Assembly (NCBI GenBank): GCA_905147135.1
Contig: LR990056.1
Location: 17,246,001-17,310,000 of the forward strand
Length of the DNA: 64,000 nucleotides
Direction of reading: 5' to 3'
DNA from: Blastobasis lacticolella
Taxonomy: Eukaryota; Arthropoda; Insecta; Lepidoptera; Blastobasidae
Shown here: positions 49,431-62,299 of the stretch, piece by piece
How positions within the stretch are numbered: position 1 is the first letter of the stretch
Layout: every line of letters begins with the position of its first letter
Notes under the pieces: generated by a model
Told to the model about the DNA's origin: nothing
The model's input: only the letters and a program-made list of their open reading frames with translations
The model's database searches: none
Translations under genes and position numbers: made by a program

Positions 49431-51267
49431 TTAAGATAGCTACATAACTAAAACAGAATTCGTTCAATTGATAAATCGTTCTACACAGATAAGTAGGTAC
49501 TATGTCCTACTAAAATGGTTCACTCATCTAGCGACCTACGTAGCGTAGGGAACCACTTATGAGACTAGTTTTGTTGAAACAGATTACAGACAGGTTTTAC
49601 TAAATACCTACATGTTTTCATGAACAGATAAAAGCGTTGTCTTTTCTACCTATTTCCCGTCGGAAAAGAACCTCCTAACGTTACGATTAGGTTCTAGCTA
49701 GGTAGCATATCTTAAAGTCTAGCTAGAACCTAGACCTTTAAAGCATGTAGGTACGTACCTTTTTAAAGTTATTTTATGGAAACAAACAACGTCAGGTGCC
49801 ATACTTTCTTGCTTTCTTGTGGCTCGGATGACTGATAGGTATTAACTATCAAGTAAGCTTGCACTCGTATCGTAGCGTAGCTAGGTAGGTACACTCCATA
49901 CACACAGATACACAACACTACACAGGCTCTGGTTGCTATGCAATACGTAAGTAGTTAGGTACCATGGTGTTTGGCCTACTGCTTGCTTGCATTCATGCAC
50001 AGAATAATGATTATCACAATACTTAAACGTTGAACGCTGAACCCAGACAAGACTACGTTAATACTGGTACCTGAAGCTATAAATCATTCGTTCACATCGT
50101 TAACACTCTTATCACAGTTATCTTCACAATAGGTACTTAGGTATCCTACAACTACAACGCAACAATCATTTCGGTCACGCGAAAAGTTAAAAACTGAATG
50201 AGAACCGTGGGTCAAACAACAAAATAAAGAACGGCCGCCAAAGTATTCTATTTTTAGATTTTATAGTTTTCAGTTTCTATTTTGATGTCAAAGGCGCCGC
50301 CACAGCTCCGGCGCCGGCCTTGACCTTGATGGCACGTGCAAAAGGATTCCTACTTAGGGATCCGTGTTTTAGGGGTCTTACTTATTTCGCCTTTTATGTT
50401 CTCTCGTTTTATGTTCTCCTGGTAGTTGCACCATAATGTTAATTTTTTATTTATTTGATAAAGTGAGTTCAACTGTGGGCTTAATAATAATCCTTATGAT
50501 GACGGTGATGGCCTACATTTGCTTATCACTATTTTATCGGGTAGTTTGGTACAATGACAGTAACCTAGACAGTAATTTCTAAAATTGTGTTTGGGTCCGT
50601 GCTCCACCTAGGTGACCTAGGTTCTCCAATTGGGTGAAGCATGGGATATTTACAGGTATAGCTCCATCAACTAAGAATTATTTAGTTAATTTTAGTTGAT
50701 GAGAAATGTTCGTGAAAACGATAGGTAAGATTACCTACGCGACACTGAAACATGACTGACAGACATGACATGAGAAAGCAAACTCGTAAAAAGACAAAGA
50801 TGTTACATTAATTAGAGTTTGCTACATTAATATGCTACAGTAATTTGAATAAGACTACTTTGCTATTAGTTAGGTGGTGGTGCACTTTCGTAAAAACTAT
50901 GAGTGAACCTTTTGAATTAAAATCATAATTGATTACAATATTTTTTTGTACAGAACCCTCAAACCAAAAAATACAAAACGGATAATTTAGACCTCCTTAA
51001 TATTGCGCCTAGTACGTGGGGTGTCCATAAAATAAGCCAGTGCAAATACAGGCATGACGCATTTCATCTTAGTCCTCACAGTGACAACGCATCTGCTGTT
51101 CTGCATTTTTGTTGCTTGCAACCTAAATGCTTAAATCGTAGATATAATGGGCGACGGTTACCGCTTGCCTTCAGGTGGACTATCACTGCGTAGCATAAAA
51201 CAAGTAATTGTACTGCCACTAGGCCACTAGGTACATATTTGTTTCTTAAGCGTTGTTGACACTAAAA

Positions 51268-51515
51268 ACTAGTAACAGACGTTCCCCTTTTTCTGGAGCC
51301 AACCAACCGTTAGTTGCAGTTGATACTAATCCTTACGCTGGATAAAATAGTCGCATTTGAGTGCGGAATACGTGGTCGGACGTCCGACCAAGGACGGCAT
51401 TCCCGCGCATCCGTATTAACCCAAAAGCTGCTTAATTTTGTACTTTGTAAGGATTAGTATCGACTGCAACTGATGATTGGTCGGCTCAAGGCAAATCGTA
51501 GCGTCTGTTACTAGT
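51268..51515. mobile_element. MITE-like element, about 248 bp
   Basis: The ends ACTAGTAACAGACG are inverted copies. The arms match imperfectly for about 70 bp (through GATACTAATCCTTAC), with a palindromic centre GGTCGGACGTCCGACC. There is no coding capacity. Confidence 0.65.
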
Positions 51516-54102
51516 AAATTGACGAAATGGTAAAACCGGGTCTCCTGACCGTACTTAGTACGTAAATAGTGTTGCTAGGTATTTTTTCAGCTTTTCAAAT
51601 TAAATATTCACCTTCTTGGATTCATACATGAGTAGAATTTAATCATTACTATTAGATATGTACTGAAATGACGTCTTTCCTTATTTCGGAGCTGGCGGAA
51701 AAGTTCAACGAGAAATGCATAAACTTGTGCCAAGGCTCACCACATGCATTCAACAGGATGTAGACTGAGTGAAAAAATAGACAATAAAGTATAACAACAA
51801 TATCGTGTAGTTTTGCTGCTCTTTCCAAAAATATTAAAATCTAGTGAATGTACTTTATGGACACCCTGTGATATCAGTATCCCGTGCATAGTCCACCTGC
51901 TTCAGTCATGGCTGTCTAGTACAATAGAAGATATGGCGCAGACGCGAAATCAAGCTGTAACTTTTTTGCCTATTAATGTTTATTGTGTTTTCGCAATTAG
52001 TTTGAAGACTATGTACCTAGGTGCAACATTGTGTTGAAGGCAAAAAAAAACAAATAAATTAAAGTAGAAACAAACATCGAAATGTCTTGTTTTTGTGCCG
52101 GACTGCTCACGAGCTGGTTGTAATAATAATTTTATTAACCAGCCACTTGAGGTATTGATCATAGTGATCTTTAGATTTAATTTTAAAACTTATATGAAAC
52201 GGTAGGTAGAAAAGACTTAAAGGGACAAAACCTATATCCTATCTGTAACTGGTAAAATTTTATTATTCAGTTGATTGACCTATTACAACTGATTTCTAGA
52301 GATGCGGTCTTTCGTTTTCAAAATGTGATTATCGACATTGAAAAAGAAAAAGTTCGATAGTAATTTTCTCGGTAACTATACCACGCACGAAAAAAAGAAT
52401 TGTACCTATCGTTTTAATACGTTTAGCACTCCATCCAGTTCACGGCTTTATACATGTATTATGAAACACCCTGTATACTATAGTGCGTATTGGGACCAAT
52501 GGTGGTCGGAGGTCAATATCCAATTTTTTTATACCACTAAGGTGGCAAACAAGCTTACGGCCTGCCTGATGGTAAGCAGTCATCGCAGCCAATGGACATT
52601 TGCAATACCAGGGACATCACCCACGCGTTGCCGACCTCAAAACGACTTCGGGTCACGGAGTCAGCGAGCTAGTAAGGAATTTTTTCATTTATTAAATTTT
52701 AAAATTGGTTTGGGACAAATATGCTTGGAGACCAATAACAAAGTTTGGCAACGAGTCTCAGCTTCAACTCAACAACTCATTTACCACTATAACGTTCAAC
52801 GTTTTTTCCATTACATTGCTGGCTCTTCATAGTTGCTATCAGTACAGCTCCCTTCCTGCGAACGGAAGCCTGTCAGAAATGTTCCGACAACGGAACTTCC
52901 GTTGGGTGCTCCTTTTTATTTTCCCTTCCTCGCTTTCACTGCCTGCCCTATTTAGACGAGCTGATGTGTAAAAGGTATATCAAGGTGATTGTAGCTTTTC
53001 CGTAGATAATTTCTTCTTAAATTATTTATTTTGTAAAAAGATGCAACAATAGTTACATTAAAGTCGGTCTATCAAAATGCTGCGCAGTTTTATGATTTAG
53101 ATTTAGATTTCATTTATTTCCCAAAAGTAAATACAATTTCATTATGATCACATTCGATATGTCAAAATGTGTTTTAAGTTAGGGATCGTCAAGGTATGAG
53201 AGGGTACTCTCTAAGTAAACCATAATACTATTTATGTATAATGTTTGCATTACATAGGTATAAAAATTCAGTAGGTGACAAGTTAACGTGAATGGCAACG
53301 GTGAGTGATCCGGGCCGAGCGCGATGATTACACACTGCCCAAGTCACTCATCGTCCCTTCGAAAGCAGTACAATAATTATAAAAAGAATAGTAGTCTGTA
53401 TCACAAAGTATCATACTAATACTGACCTTCTTCTTGGCGAGTCGAATGCAAAAAAGCGGCCAAGATGTGTCGGGTCATGTGCAATATACGAGTAGTGTTC
53501 CGTAGTTGCCTTACAATATACTAGCTCAAATGTGGGCTTTTTGATACTATAAACACACGTTCATCACAAAGGCATCAAGCTCCCGCACAACCTATTTGAA
53601 GTATTTGCTAATCCAACTACACTTTATAAGTTGTGTTACTAGTTTTTTGGGATATAACTACAAATTTATAGTTTTCGGACTTTTCCATTATTTCATTAAT
53701 TAGTCAACGGCAAATACTCTTTAAGTTTTGATTTCCTTGCGACTGTCAAAACATGCGGCGTAACCGGAGAGGTTGTCCCTGGAGAGTACAACATGGAGCT
53801 TCAAGAAAGGGGTGAAAAGGTTGTTACAGGGTCGGCAACGCGTGGGTGATGCCCCTGGTATTGTAAACGTCCATAGGCTGCGGTGGCTGCTTTCCATTAG
53901 TCAGGCCGTAAGCTTGTTTGCCACCTGTGTGGTATAAAAAAAAACGGAACATAAACGGTCGAATCTTCCGATTTCTCATAGGAGATTTCCCATTTGATTA
54001 TATATTACAGCTTCATATCTTCACGCGTTCCTGAGAAAAAGGGTCTTGGCAGACAAAAAAGTTATCGCATACGGGATAAATGTTTTTGCTTTTAAGATCG
54101 TC

Positions 54103-54346
54103 ATCATCATCATCATCTTGGCGTTAATGTTCCGGTTGTGCTCTCGCGCACGAGGGCTCGGGGTCCGCCTTGACCATGATCCAGGATTTGGCAGATCAGA
54201 GAATTACAGAGGAGTGTACATTCGTACAGGTTTCATCACGAGGTTTTCCCTACCCTCAAAGTACTTAGCTGCAGTGGGATACGAACCCGATACCTCTTGC
54301 TTACGAGTCGGATACCTTAAATTAACCACTCGACCACCGAGGCTCT
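54103..54346 (-). repeat. SINE A in unit B
   Basis: Orthologous position to 40548-40775 but with an intact head ending CCACTCGACCACCGAGGC and a (CATCAT) microsatellite tail. Confidence 0.75.
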
Positions 54347-55525
54347 AACTGTTATGTATACTTAATAACATTATTGTTTTAACCTACATGGTTGTAAATA
54401 ATTTATTTCTAATCATTGTCGTTGTTTAACCTTTCTAATCAATTGTTGAAGTTATCTATGTTATAACCTTAGTACTGCTGAGTGGCGCCCCACCGCCGCT
54501 TTATATATCTACTTTGTGCTACCGAGGCACTGTTAGATTCATAATATATCATCATAAGATGGTAAAAATGGCTTTTTTTTGCTTTTTTATCCTACTCAGT
54601 GACAAACGAACAGACAGCCCACCTGATGGTAAATGGTAAATGTCGCCATAACATCTACAATTCATACATTTACACTATTTTACACTACATTTTTGTTGCC
54701 TGCAACCTCAATGCATGAATCGTAGATGTCATGGGCGACAGTTACCGCTTACCATCAGGCAGGCTGTCTGCTCGTTAATCACTGAGTAGTTAAAAAAAAT
54801 TTAGGTCGCTGATAACAAAAATACAAAACCGCAGGTGCGTTGTCACTGTGAGGACTAAGATGAAATGCCTAAATGATGAAATAAATAGAATATAATTGTT
54901 TATTCGCATTAAATGTGATGGGTAGCTACATATTGCAATGTTGGTGGTAGGTAATAAATTTCAGACATTAATATGTCCTTATATGTTAATTAATACATTG
55001 GTAAATTAGAAATGTCAAGGTGGACCGACGACCTGGTAAAGATCTCTGGGGGAGGCCTATGCCCAGCAGTCTGGCTGATATGATGATTCAATTAAATTCT
55101 AATTATAGGGACCGTAATATAGAAAAAATAAATGTCAATCTGTACATGATTAAATGCAGGTTATAGGGACTGTAATATAAGAATAAGATTGAACTATCAA
55201 AATATTGTAAACTACAACGAAATTCACCGAATCAATCAATCAAAGACTTAAGTAAACCTTAGGTTTAAACTTTGTTAGGTAAGGTTTGTATTATGACAAT
55301 GTGCCAGTCAAGTCTGTCCAGTGCCGAATTGCCTTAGAATGTAACAGTTCACAATTTTTCGACATTAATCAAACGTACTCTGAATGCGTTATATTACGTA
55401 ATAATACGATAATAGACTGTCGCATCTCGGGGGGATTATAAATAAATAAAATAAAATTAATAAGTCATTTATTGTCACTATAAATGCCACAACACTAACA
55501 CATAAGCAAAATAGAATTATATTTC

Positions 55526-55606
55526 GTCGCTTCATTCTTCATATATAAGATAATTCACAACGTAGTCCCACGTTGTGAATTATCTTATATCTTTGAATGA
55601 AGCGAC
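55526..55606. repeat. Long near-perfect hairpin, unit B
   Basis: Unchanged copy of the unit A hairpin within surrounding DNA that has several differences. Confidence 0.75.
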
Positions 55607-57556
55607 TCATATAATATCGATCAAACTTCGCGAAGATCGTTTGATCATATACACATGTATTAACACATAACATCACATAGAATCTGACACATTTTACAAA
55701 TATGGAGGTTCTAATACCATCTCACCTGACCGTGGTGCCCCTATTGACAGACGGACGAAGTTCTGACGAATGCTGAATGGTACCTTTATGGTAGGGGTGG
55801 CGAACCTTTACTGGCAAACATGCTATCTATACAAAGGCGCTTCCCGCCGTCTGTCCCTATGTATCTATGTACCTATGTACGAGTATCTACGATTTTGTTT
55901 TCGCGGAACTGATATAATTATAGATATAAAATAAATGAATAATCGTGGACAAATTCACACAGCGCTATCTGGCCCCAAACTAAGTAAAGCTTGAACTATG
56001 AGTGCTAGCAAACAGATAACAATATAAATAGATAACAGATAAGTGTACCTCATCATGATGATCGTGATGATGAGTATCAATAACAATAACATCACATGTA
56101 GTGTCAAATGAGCAGTCAAAATATCATTCAAAACTTGTTGTTAATGTATTAAACGTTAAAGAATTGTACAACAACAAAAGTGTCATAACTTTAAAGGAGA
56201 TAAAATGATAAAGATTAAAGGTTGGAATGGAAGGTTGGATTTGTAATTGATGAATCCCCATTATTACTATTTAGAAATTTATATTTCAGGTATTACGTTA
56301 CTAAAATTTTATGTGCTTTAAAATGTTATACTGGCGCCTTGACGAGATTGATGACTGACGTCTATTTCAGTGCCACAAACCGGTGGCCAAAACTGGAACT
56401 AAGTGTTGCCATATTGCCAACAATGCCAATGTCAACAACAGTTGACGCTGTCACCGGGTCAAATAACTTTGTGGCACAAGAGACTGCGCCATTTAATATA
56501 ATATGATATCGTGTGAGAGTTATTTGTCCATATACTTATATAAATCAATGCATAGAATGACGAGCCATCAATGAACCTTGACTATGGGTTAAAGGAGAAC
56601 AGAGTTAGCTTATCCTATACACATCTAATTTGGATCTTTTGACTAAAAACTACATAATTGTATTGAAACAGCAGCGTTTTCCATTGTTATTTTTATAACA
56701 GTGCGATCTCCAACCCACTTGAAGAGCGTGGAGATTATGGCAATAACCTCCCCTTTCGTGGGTGAGGCCCAAAGTTCTGCAGTGAACTGATATGGGTTGA
56801 GATGATGAGGTAATAAAAGTTATTTAAATAAATTTATACCTATTCTAAAATATTATGGCTTTATCTGTAAACTGCAACTCAGTCAGCTGAATTTTAATTC
56901 GTTCAATCTTAACCAACTTTGGATTTCGATTATTGGGGTGCCATCATTGTTTGGCCGCGTGCACTCGGGGGGGCAATTCTTGCGCTGTGACATCTCAAAT
57001 TCGACATTTTCTTTAGCCAAAAAAGTGTATTAAACGCCACTGAAATTGATCTTCAACAATATATGACTGTCGAAGATAGTTGAGGAAGTATTTTTGCCTG
57101 CAATAATAATAATAATAATAATAATAATAATCCATTTATTTCTCCACAACAACGTATACATAATATTTTTATGTTTATAAAACTAGGTACATTATTAACA
57201 TATTGGATACGTAGGTATACATATTTGTGGCGACTGGTGCCTGAACTAGGGAAACCTGTGCTACAGGTCACCAGGTCTCCACCCCAGAGCAAAACTATCT
57301 TATTATTATAGAGAACAATTACAAATATGCAAAATAGAAAAAGGAAGTATATCCATTTGATAGAAGATATTTTGTAAACTATAAACAATGAGTAAGCTAA
57401 TAAGCTAAAATAAAAAATAAAAAAAATAAGTAAGCAATAGACATTTGAATGTCATTATTAATATAGAAATGTGGCTAAAAAAATCGAGTTCGAGATGCCA
57501 CAGCGCGATAATTAGGCCCCTGTGACGCGCGTTCCATTCCATTAGTAAAAAGATAT

Positions 57557-59433
57557 CTAATCCCTTTTATGTAGCCTCTGCTGCCACCCCTCTCTTGGTA
57601 CCAGCCTCAGATTCAAAGGGTGTTTTGTCGCAGTGACGATGGAACGCGGCTCGAAGGTTATATCCTTCGGAGTCCCAGCAGGCAGCTCTACTCGATACTT
57701 CTTCAGAAGGGTGACCATACCGGCAAATATTTGCATTTTGGCGAATCGCATACCTGGAAAAGTAAACACACAATGTCACACAAAGTATTGGCTTGGTGGC
57801 CTAGTGGTTATGGAATCCGACACGTAAGCGAGAGGTACCGGGTTCACACTTCAGTGCCGACATATACCAATGACTCTTTTTTGAGCTATTTACTCACCAA
57901 CTCTCTTACGGTGAGGTAAAACATAGTGATGAAACATGCAAATTTAGGTAACTGAGTGTTAAAAAGCCCGGGCCCTCGACGCGGAGCACTGTTGAATTTG
58001 TCTAAGCATATTTATTTATAATATTTGTACTTATACATATATCATTTTGACTTACCTATGCAAAGCCTATGGCCTTCCCCGAATGGCATATAGGTATACG
58101 GCTTGATGTTCTTCTTATTTTCTGCGAGGAACCGTTCCGGTCTGTACTCTTCCGGTTCGGGAAAGTTATCCGGATCGCGTTGAATGGTATAGACGGGTAT
58201 ATGGACCCGATTGCCTCGCTCCAGCCTCACTCCGTCCGGGAGGGTGTAATCTTCCACCAGTTCGCGGGTCAAGATGCTCAATACGGGATACAGCCGTAGA
58301 GCTTCGTCGACGCAGGCTGCAATGTAAGGTAGCTCGTGCACGCAGTCGTAGTCCAACTTGTTCTCTTTCTTCGCCAAATACGCTACCACCTCTTCGTAAG
58401 CACGATCCTGAGCTTCCAAGTTCTTCGCCAGCTCAAAAAGAGTGAAACTCGTCGTCGTCGCTGAAGTCTCAAACCCACCCGCGAAGAATGTCAAACACTG
58501 ACTTACCATAAAATCATCATCAGCTTTCAAGTTAACCTTCGTATCAGCACCGGTCTTCAGGTTAACAATACTATCGCCGGTTATTTGACTGTTTTTCTTA
58601 AACTTCATAATGAGGTCGATGAAGTCATTCCTGGAACTTGATTCGTAGTTCCTCGACTTGAATACGTTGACCAGCAGTTTGCTGAAGAACATGTTTAGTT
58701 CAGTCGGGAAGGTCTTGAGGCCGACGCCGTAGAATATTGATGGCCACACGGACCTGCCTATCAGACAGAAACCCCGTATATTTGATATTTCGAAGATCAT
58801 ATTCCCCATTTTGCGGAAAAGGTTGTTTGAGTCTTTACCCATGGCGTTTGATTCTACGCCAAAGGCGCACGATCCGATGGAATCCATGGTGAATCTGGCC
58901 ATTAACGAACGCACCCCAACGATGTCTGTCTGCGAGGTAATATCATCAAGTAAATCCTCGAAGACAAAGGCACACTTCTTGACCAACGGGAACATATTCC
59001 TCATCTTCGCAGAGGAGAAGAGTAGAGTAAGGTTCTGCCGCATAACCCGCCATCTGTCTCCGTAAGTGAAAAATAAATTCTGAGTCATTACCTCCTTGGT
59101 GGTATGCTCTGCCACTTCCCTGCTATTGAAGTAATAGAAATCCTTAGTCGTGATAATCTTGAGCAGCTCAGGGTCTCTGACTATCAAGGTCGGATCTGAA
59201 CCATAGAAAGCTCCAACGTAAGGCTTATCGGGAAACTTACGACAAATATCCTGAGTCAGATGCCCCACAAATTTTTTGAGTAATATGTACGGTCCGTAGT
59301 TTCCGAATATTGGCACAGGCTTTAGATAAGGCACGTTTTGCTTTTCCCAATAGTCAAAATTCCTCTTAGACCATTTGTAAATAGAATACAATACTGTTAA
59401 CAGAATTAGGCTTAACCACGTGAACACCGCCAT
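57557..59433 (-). CDS. Cytochrome P450 gene 4 (clan 3, CYP6-like), recent paralogue of gene 3
   Basis: Exons are 58056-59433 and 57557-57753, with a 302-bp phase-1 intron, giving 524 residues. All P450 signatures are intact (WRVMR, AGGFETSA, EALR, PERF, FGEGHRLCIG). Differences from gene 3 are V37L, S65R, T116M, L131M, F135L, P137L, H175R, V190A, T195S, I209M and L309M, plus one Leu to His near the C-terminus. T116M lies in the B-C loop, where P450 substrate recognition site 1 maps. P137L removes the Pro of the helix C region TPxF, common in clan 3 enzymes. The promoter keeps a TATA box about 55 bases from the ATG, implying a leader of roughly 30 bases, unlike gene 3. Function is probably microsomal monooxygenase; substrate unknown. 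Confidence 0.95.
57789..57956 (+). repeat. SINE A fragment in P450 gene 4 intron
   Basis: Copy of the gene 3 intronic fragment, inherited through the unit duplication. Confidence 0.65.
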
Positions 59434-59487
59434 TTTGACGCCAATAACGAATAATAATAGACTGAGGAACTAAAACCACTATCATCT

Positions 59488-59495
59488 CTTTTATA
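59488..59495 (-). promoter_or_regulatory. TATA box of P450 gene 4
   Basis: TATAAAAG on the minus strand, about 55 bases upstream of the ATG at 59433. It is conserved with gene 3 and correctly spaced for a short-leader mRNA. Confidence 0.65.
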
Positions 59496-59595
59496 CTGTT
59501 GGTCGGGAATAGGGTGACAACCATTTATTTAATTTGTTGACCCTTTATGTTAATTACACTATTTGGGCTTGTTATTGATAATAGATAAGTAAATG

Positions 59596-59860
59596 ACGAC
59601 CTGAGTGGTTCAATGGTCAACATGCCTCATGCAACATGCAAGAGGTCCCGGGTTCGATTCCCGGCCGGGCAGGAATTGAAATGTTAAATTTTAATTTCTG
59701 TTACGGGTCTGGGTGTTCTATGTATAATAAGTATGTATTTATAAAAAAAAAGTATTTAAGAAGTATATCAGTTATCTAGCACCCATAGTACAAGCTTTGC
59801 TTAGTTTGGGGCTAGATGGCGCTGTGTGAATTTGTCCACGAATATTTATTATTATTATTA
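59596..59860 (+). repeat. SINE B, full length, in unit B
   Basis: Complete copy with tail ATTATTATTATTATA. The anticodon-arm area is altered (CATGCCTCATGCAACATGC) compared with other copies. Confidence 0.75.
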
Positions 59861-60289
59861 TAAATGGAAGGGTCAAGTGCACGTTGAACATGCATGAAGA
59901 TTTCCATTTCAAGTTCACTTCGAAAGCCTCGTCTCTGACGCACGTGTTCTTTTGTATGGTATACTAGTCTATTTTTATTTTTAATGTAATTAATAATTAA
60001 TAATTTTTCCAAATGAATTTATAAACAATATAAGAGATTTATGAACAATGTTTACTCTTTGAGTACATTCAGTCCAATTCACTAAAAGTTAGGTTTCTAA
60101 ATATGTAATTTATTCTATAATTATTAAAAATACACAAAAATACCAGAGCCGAAACTAGCCGACGTGCATTACATACATCACTACCGATTACTAATGTAGT
60201 TTTTCGCGATAATGTAGGTTTGTTTGATGTCGAGGTAAAATTCAATATCAAAGAACATTGTCAAAAATGTACCAAAAATTTGGAAAGTC

Positions 60290-60545
60290 TCTTCATCACA
60301 GCCTGGAACAGTCCACTGCAGGACTTAGGACCTCTCCCACGAAAGGGGAGGTTATTGTCACAATCTCCACGCTTGGCAGGCGTGTTGAAGATATCAGTGT
60401 TTAAATATAACTATGGAAAATGCTGCTGCCATTTTCCAGACTACGGAGACTCTTGATCTTTTGCTTCGAAAACATTAGTCGCTTTGTACGACACCCTTTA
60501 GTGTAAGGGGTTAGTGGAATTCTACTCTGCCGGATACCACACGGC
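60290..60545 (-). repeat. Repeat F at the right end of unit B
   Basis: Nearly complete copy. The same element at 47516-47720 in unit A is cut off at TACGACACCC, which marks the duplication junction. Confidence 0.7.
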
Positions 60546-60627
60546 CAGGTGTCGCCTAATAACTTAAAATAGACCAGACTGTGACAAACAGACGGTCAGA
60601 CAGTAGACTTAGTAATAGGGTTATTTT

Positions 60628-60780
60628 TCATGCCGGTCTGCCACGCAGAAGTCCCAGTCCCAGAGCGGAAATTAAAATGTTGAATATTTTATCAGTTATC
60701 TAGCACCCATAACACAAGCTTTGCTTACTTTGGGGCTAGATGGCGCTGAGTGAATTGTCCAAGCATATTTATTTATTTTC
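60628..60780 (+). repeat. SINE B, internally deleted
   Basis: Part of the head (GCCGGTCTGCCACGCAGA) is joined to the 3' region (GGGGCTAGATGGCGCTGAG). Confidence 0.6.
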
Positions 60781-60886
60781 CACCCTAGGGTTACGGAATC
60801 CAAAAAAGAAAGAAAATATTTATGACTTATAGACCACAACACGACAAACTGAGTACAATATGATAACAACAAAAATACAGAGTCAT

Positions 60887-61532
60887 CCCATCAAAGTGTT
60901 ACCAATTTAAAATGCCGTAGTTTAGTTAATTCTAAATTGTTTTATTTAAAAACTATGTTATATCGTAACAACATGTAATAATTAAAAAAAAATTGTTTCA
61001 TATAGCTTCCGCGCTAAAAGTGGCTACGTCGAATAATATTTAGACATTCTTTCAATATTCTGTCGGTATCACGTGGTAGGTCATGCCTGAAGAGTCCGCC
61101 TGGGTGAGTACCACCGCCTTATCTATTTCTGCCGCCAAACAATAATGCTTGCATTGTTGTGTTCCTGTTTGAAGGATGAAGTAGCCAGTGAAATTACAGG
61201 CATGAGGGATTTCATCTTAGTTCTCACAGTGACGACGCAGCTACGGTTTTGCATTTTGGTTTTTGCAAATGTATAATTGTTCATCTACGATTTTTATGTT
61301 TTTGCATAAGAATCGTAGATGTTATATAGGCGTTAGTGGCATAAAAAAACCTAGTATTCTGTTGATATACTTTTTAAGTCTATGTTCTGGCTTTCCTACC
61401 GCGTACCTTTGCTGACGAGTAGCCCGAAACTTTAATGTGGAAATGTGTGATATTAACCGCAATAGTTTAAAACATTATATGTTGAAAGACAACATTTGAG
61501 CAGTTATAATTGGTAACACTTTGAATGATGGA
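60887..61532. mobile_element. Possible inverted-end element enclosing a repeat C copy
   Basis: CATCAAAGTGTTACCAATT near 60889 and AATTGGTAACACTTTGAATG near 61509 are inverted. The interior includes repeat C, which may have inserted later. No coding frame. Confidence 0.45.
61083..61350 (+). repeat. Repeat C
   Basis: Contains CAACAATG/CATTGTTG-type inverted words around TTGCATTGTTGTGTTCCTG, then TCTCACAGTGACGACGCAGC and AATCGTAGATGTTATA. Confidence 0.65.
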
Positions 61533-61829
61533 CCTTGTGGAAAATGTGGCAAATAAATACGTAAGCATTTGTCAGCAGAATATTTTGATAGTTATTACCA
61601 GTGGCTGCTCGTGAAGCCTAGGGTCGTGACTTCCAGTGACAATGGTCGTGGCTGTGTACGTGTAGGTATTGCAATGTCATGCAATAGTATATGATAATGA
61701 GGTTGGGGGTGCTTCCAGATAATGTGCTTATTAATGCGCTTATCAACTTAAAGAAGTATGTAGAATAGGAGCGCTTCTAACCGAAATTCGGCTAAGACAG
61801 AGCGAATCATAAATAGTCAGACAGAGTCA

Positions 61830-62110
61830 GGTGGTAGGACTCTGTCAAGCCTAAGAAGTCCACCTGGGCGAGTACTACCGCTATCTATTTCTGACGCCAA
61901 GCAACAATGCTTGCATTGTTGTGTTCCAGTTAGAAATATAAGGTAACCAGCGCAGTTGTAGGCATGAGGCAATTCATGTTAATCTTCACAGTGACAACGC
62001 ACTTGCCTGCGAGTCTGCATTTTTGTTGTAACCAACCTAAATGCATGAATCATAGTTGTTGTGGGCGACAGTTACCGCTTACTCTCAGGTGGACTGTCTG
62101 CTCGTTAGAC
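61830..62110 (+). repeat. Repeat C, near-complete copy
   Basis: Runs from GGTGGTAGGACTCTGTCAAG to CAGGTGGACTGTCTGCTCG. Fragments of the same family occur at 1741-1858, 14000-14104, 27143-27355, 34026-34200, 41218-41440, 51048-51202, 54590-54800, 63122-63300 and 63730-63850. Confidence 0.65.
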
Positions 62111-62299
62111 AGCCTACCTGATGACTAAAACAGCTTTTAAGTCATCGCATCGCACTGGATATTATACAAAGGGGCATTCGAAGAGCAGCTTTTATGTAGT
62201 CCAGGTTTCTCTAGCTTACAGGATTAGGTAGGCCGCCTGATGAGTGCAGGTGTAAGGTAAGCGCTCGTAAATCACTGACTCGATTATCTACCTAGATAA

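Larger units (their letters stand above)
48047..52473. mobile_element. 4,427-bp TIR element with TA target duplication, no recognisable transposase
   Basis: Both ends carry a perfect inverted repeat of 30 bp beginning CAGGGTGTTTCATAATACAT. TA dinucleotides at 48045-48046 and 52474-52475 flank it, and the empty site in unit A (39061-39080) has a single TA. The TA duplication fits the Tc1/mariner group. No transposase reading frame is visible; the largest frames (about 120 residues) match nothing I know. The interior contains two SINE A copies, a repeat C copy and a smaller inverted-repeat element, so it is a non-autonomous, nested composite. Confidence 0.85.
47721..60500. repeat. Amplicon unit B (contains P450 gene 4)
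   Basis: Second copy of unit A, directly abutting it. It is longer because of the 4,427-bp element at 48047-52473. Homology resumes exactly at both ends of that element and continues through gene 4 to a repeat F copy near 60500. Confidence 0.9.

Noticed and set aside
57053..57388. 111-residue minus-strand frame near the AAT microsatellite (also 43756-44091)
   Set aside because: It is AT-rich, includes a run of Leu from the microsatellite, and lacks any domain; possible 3' flank of the P450 gene only.
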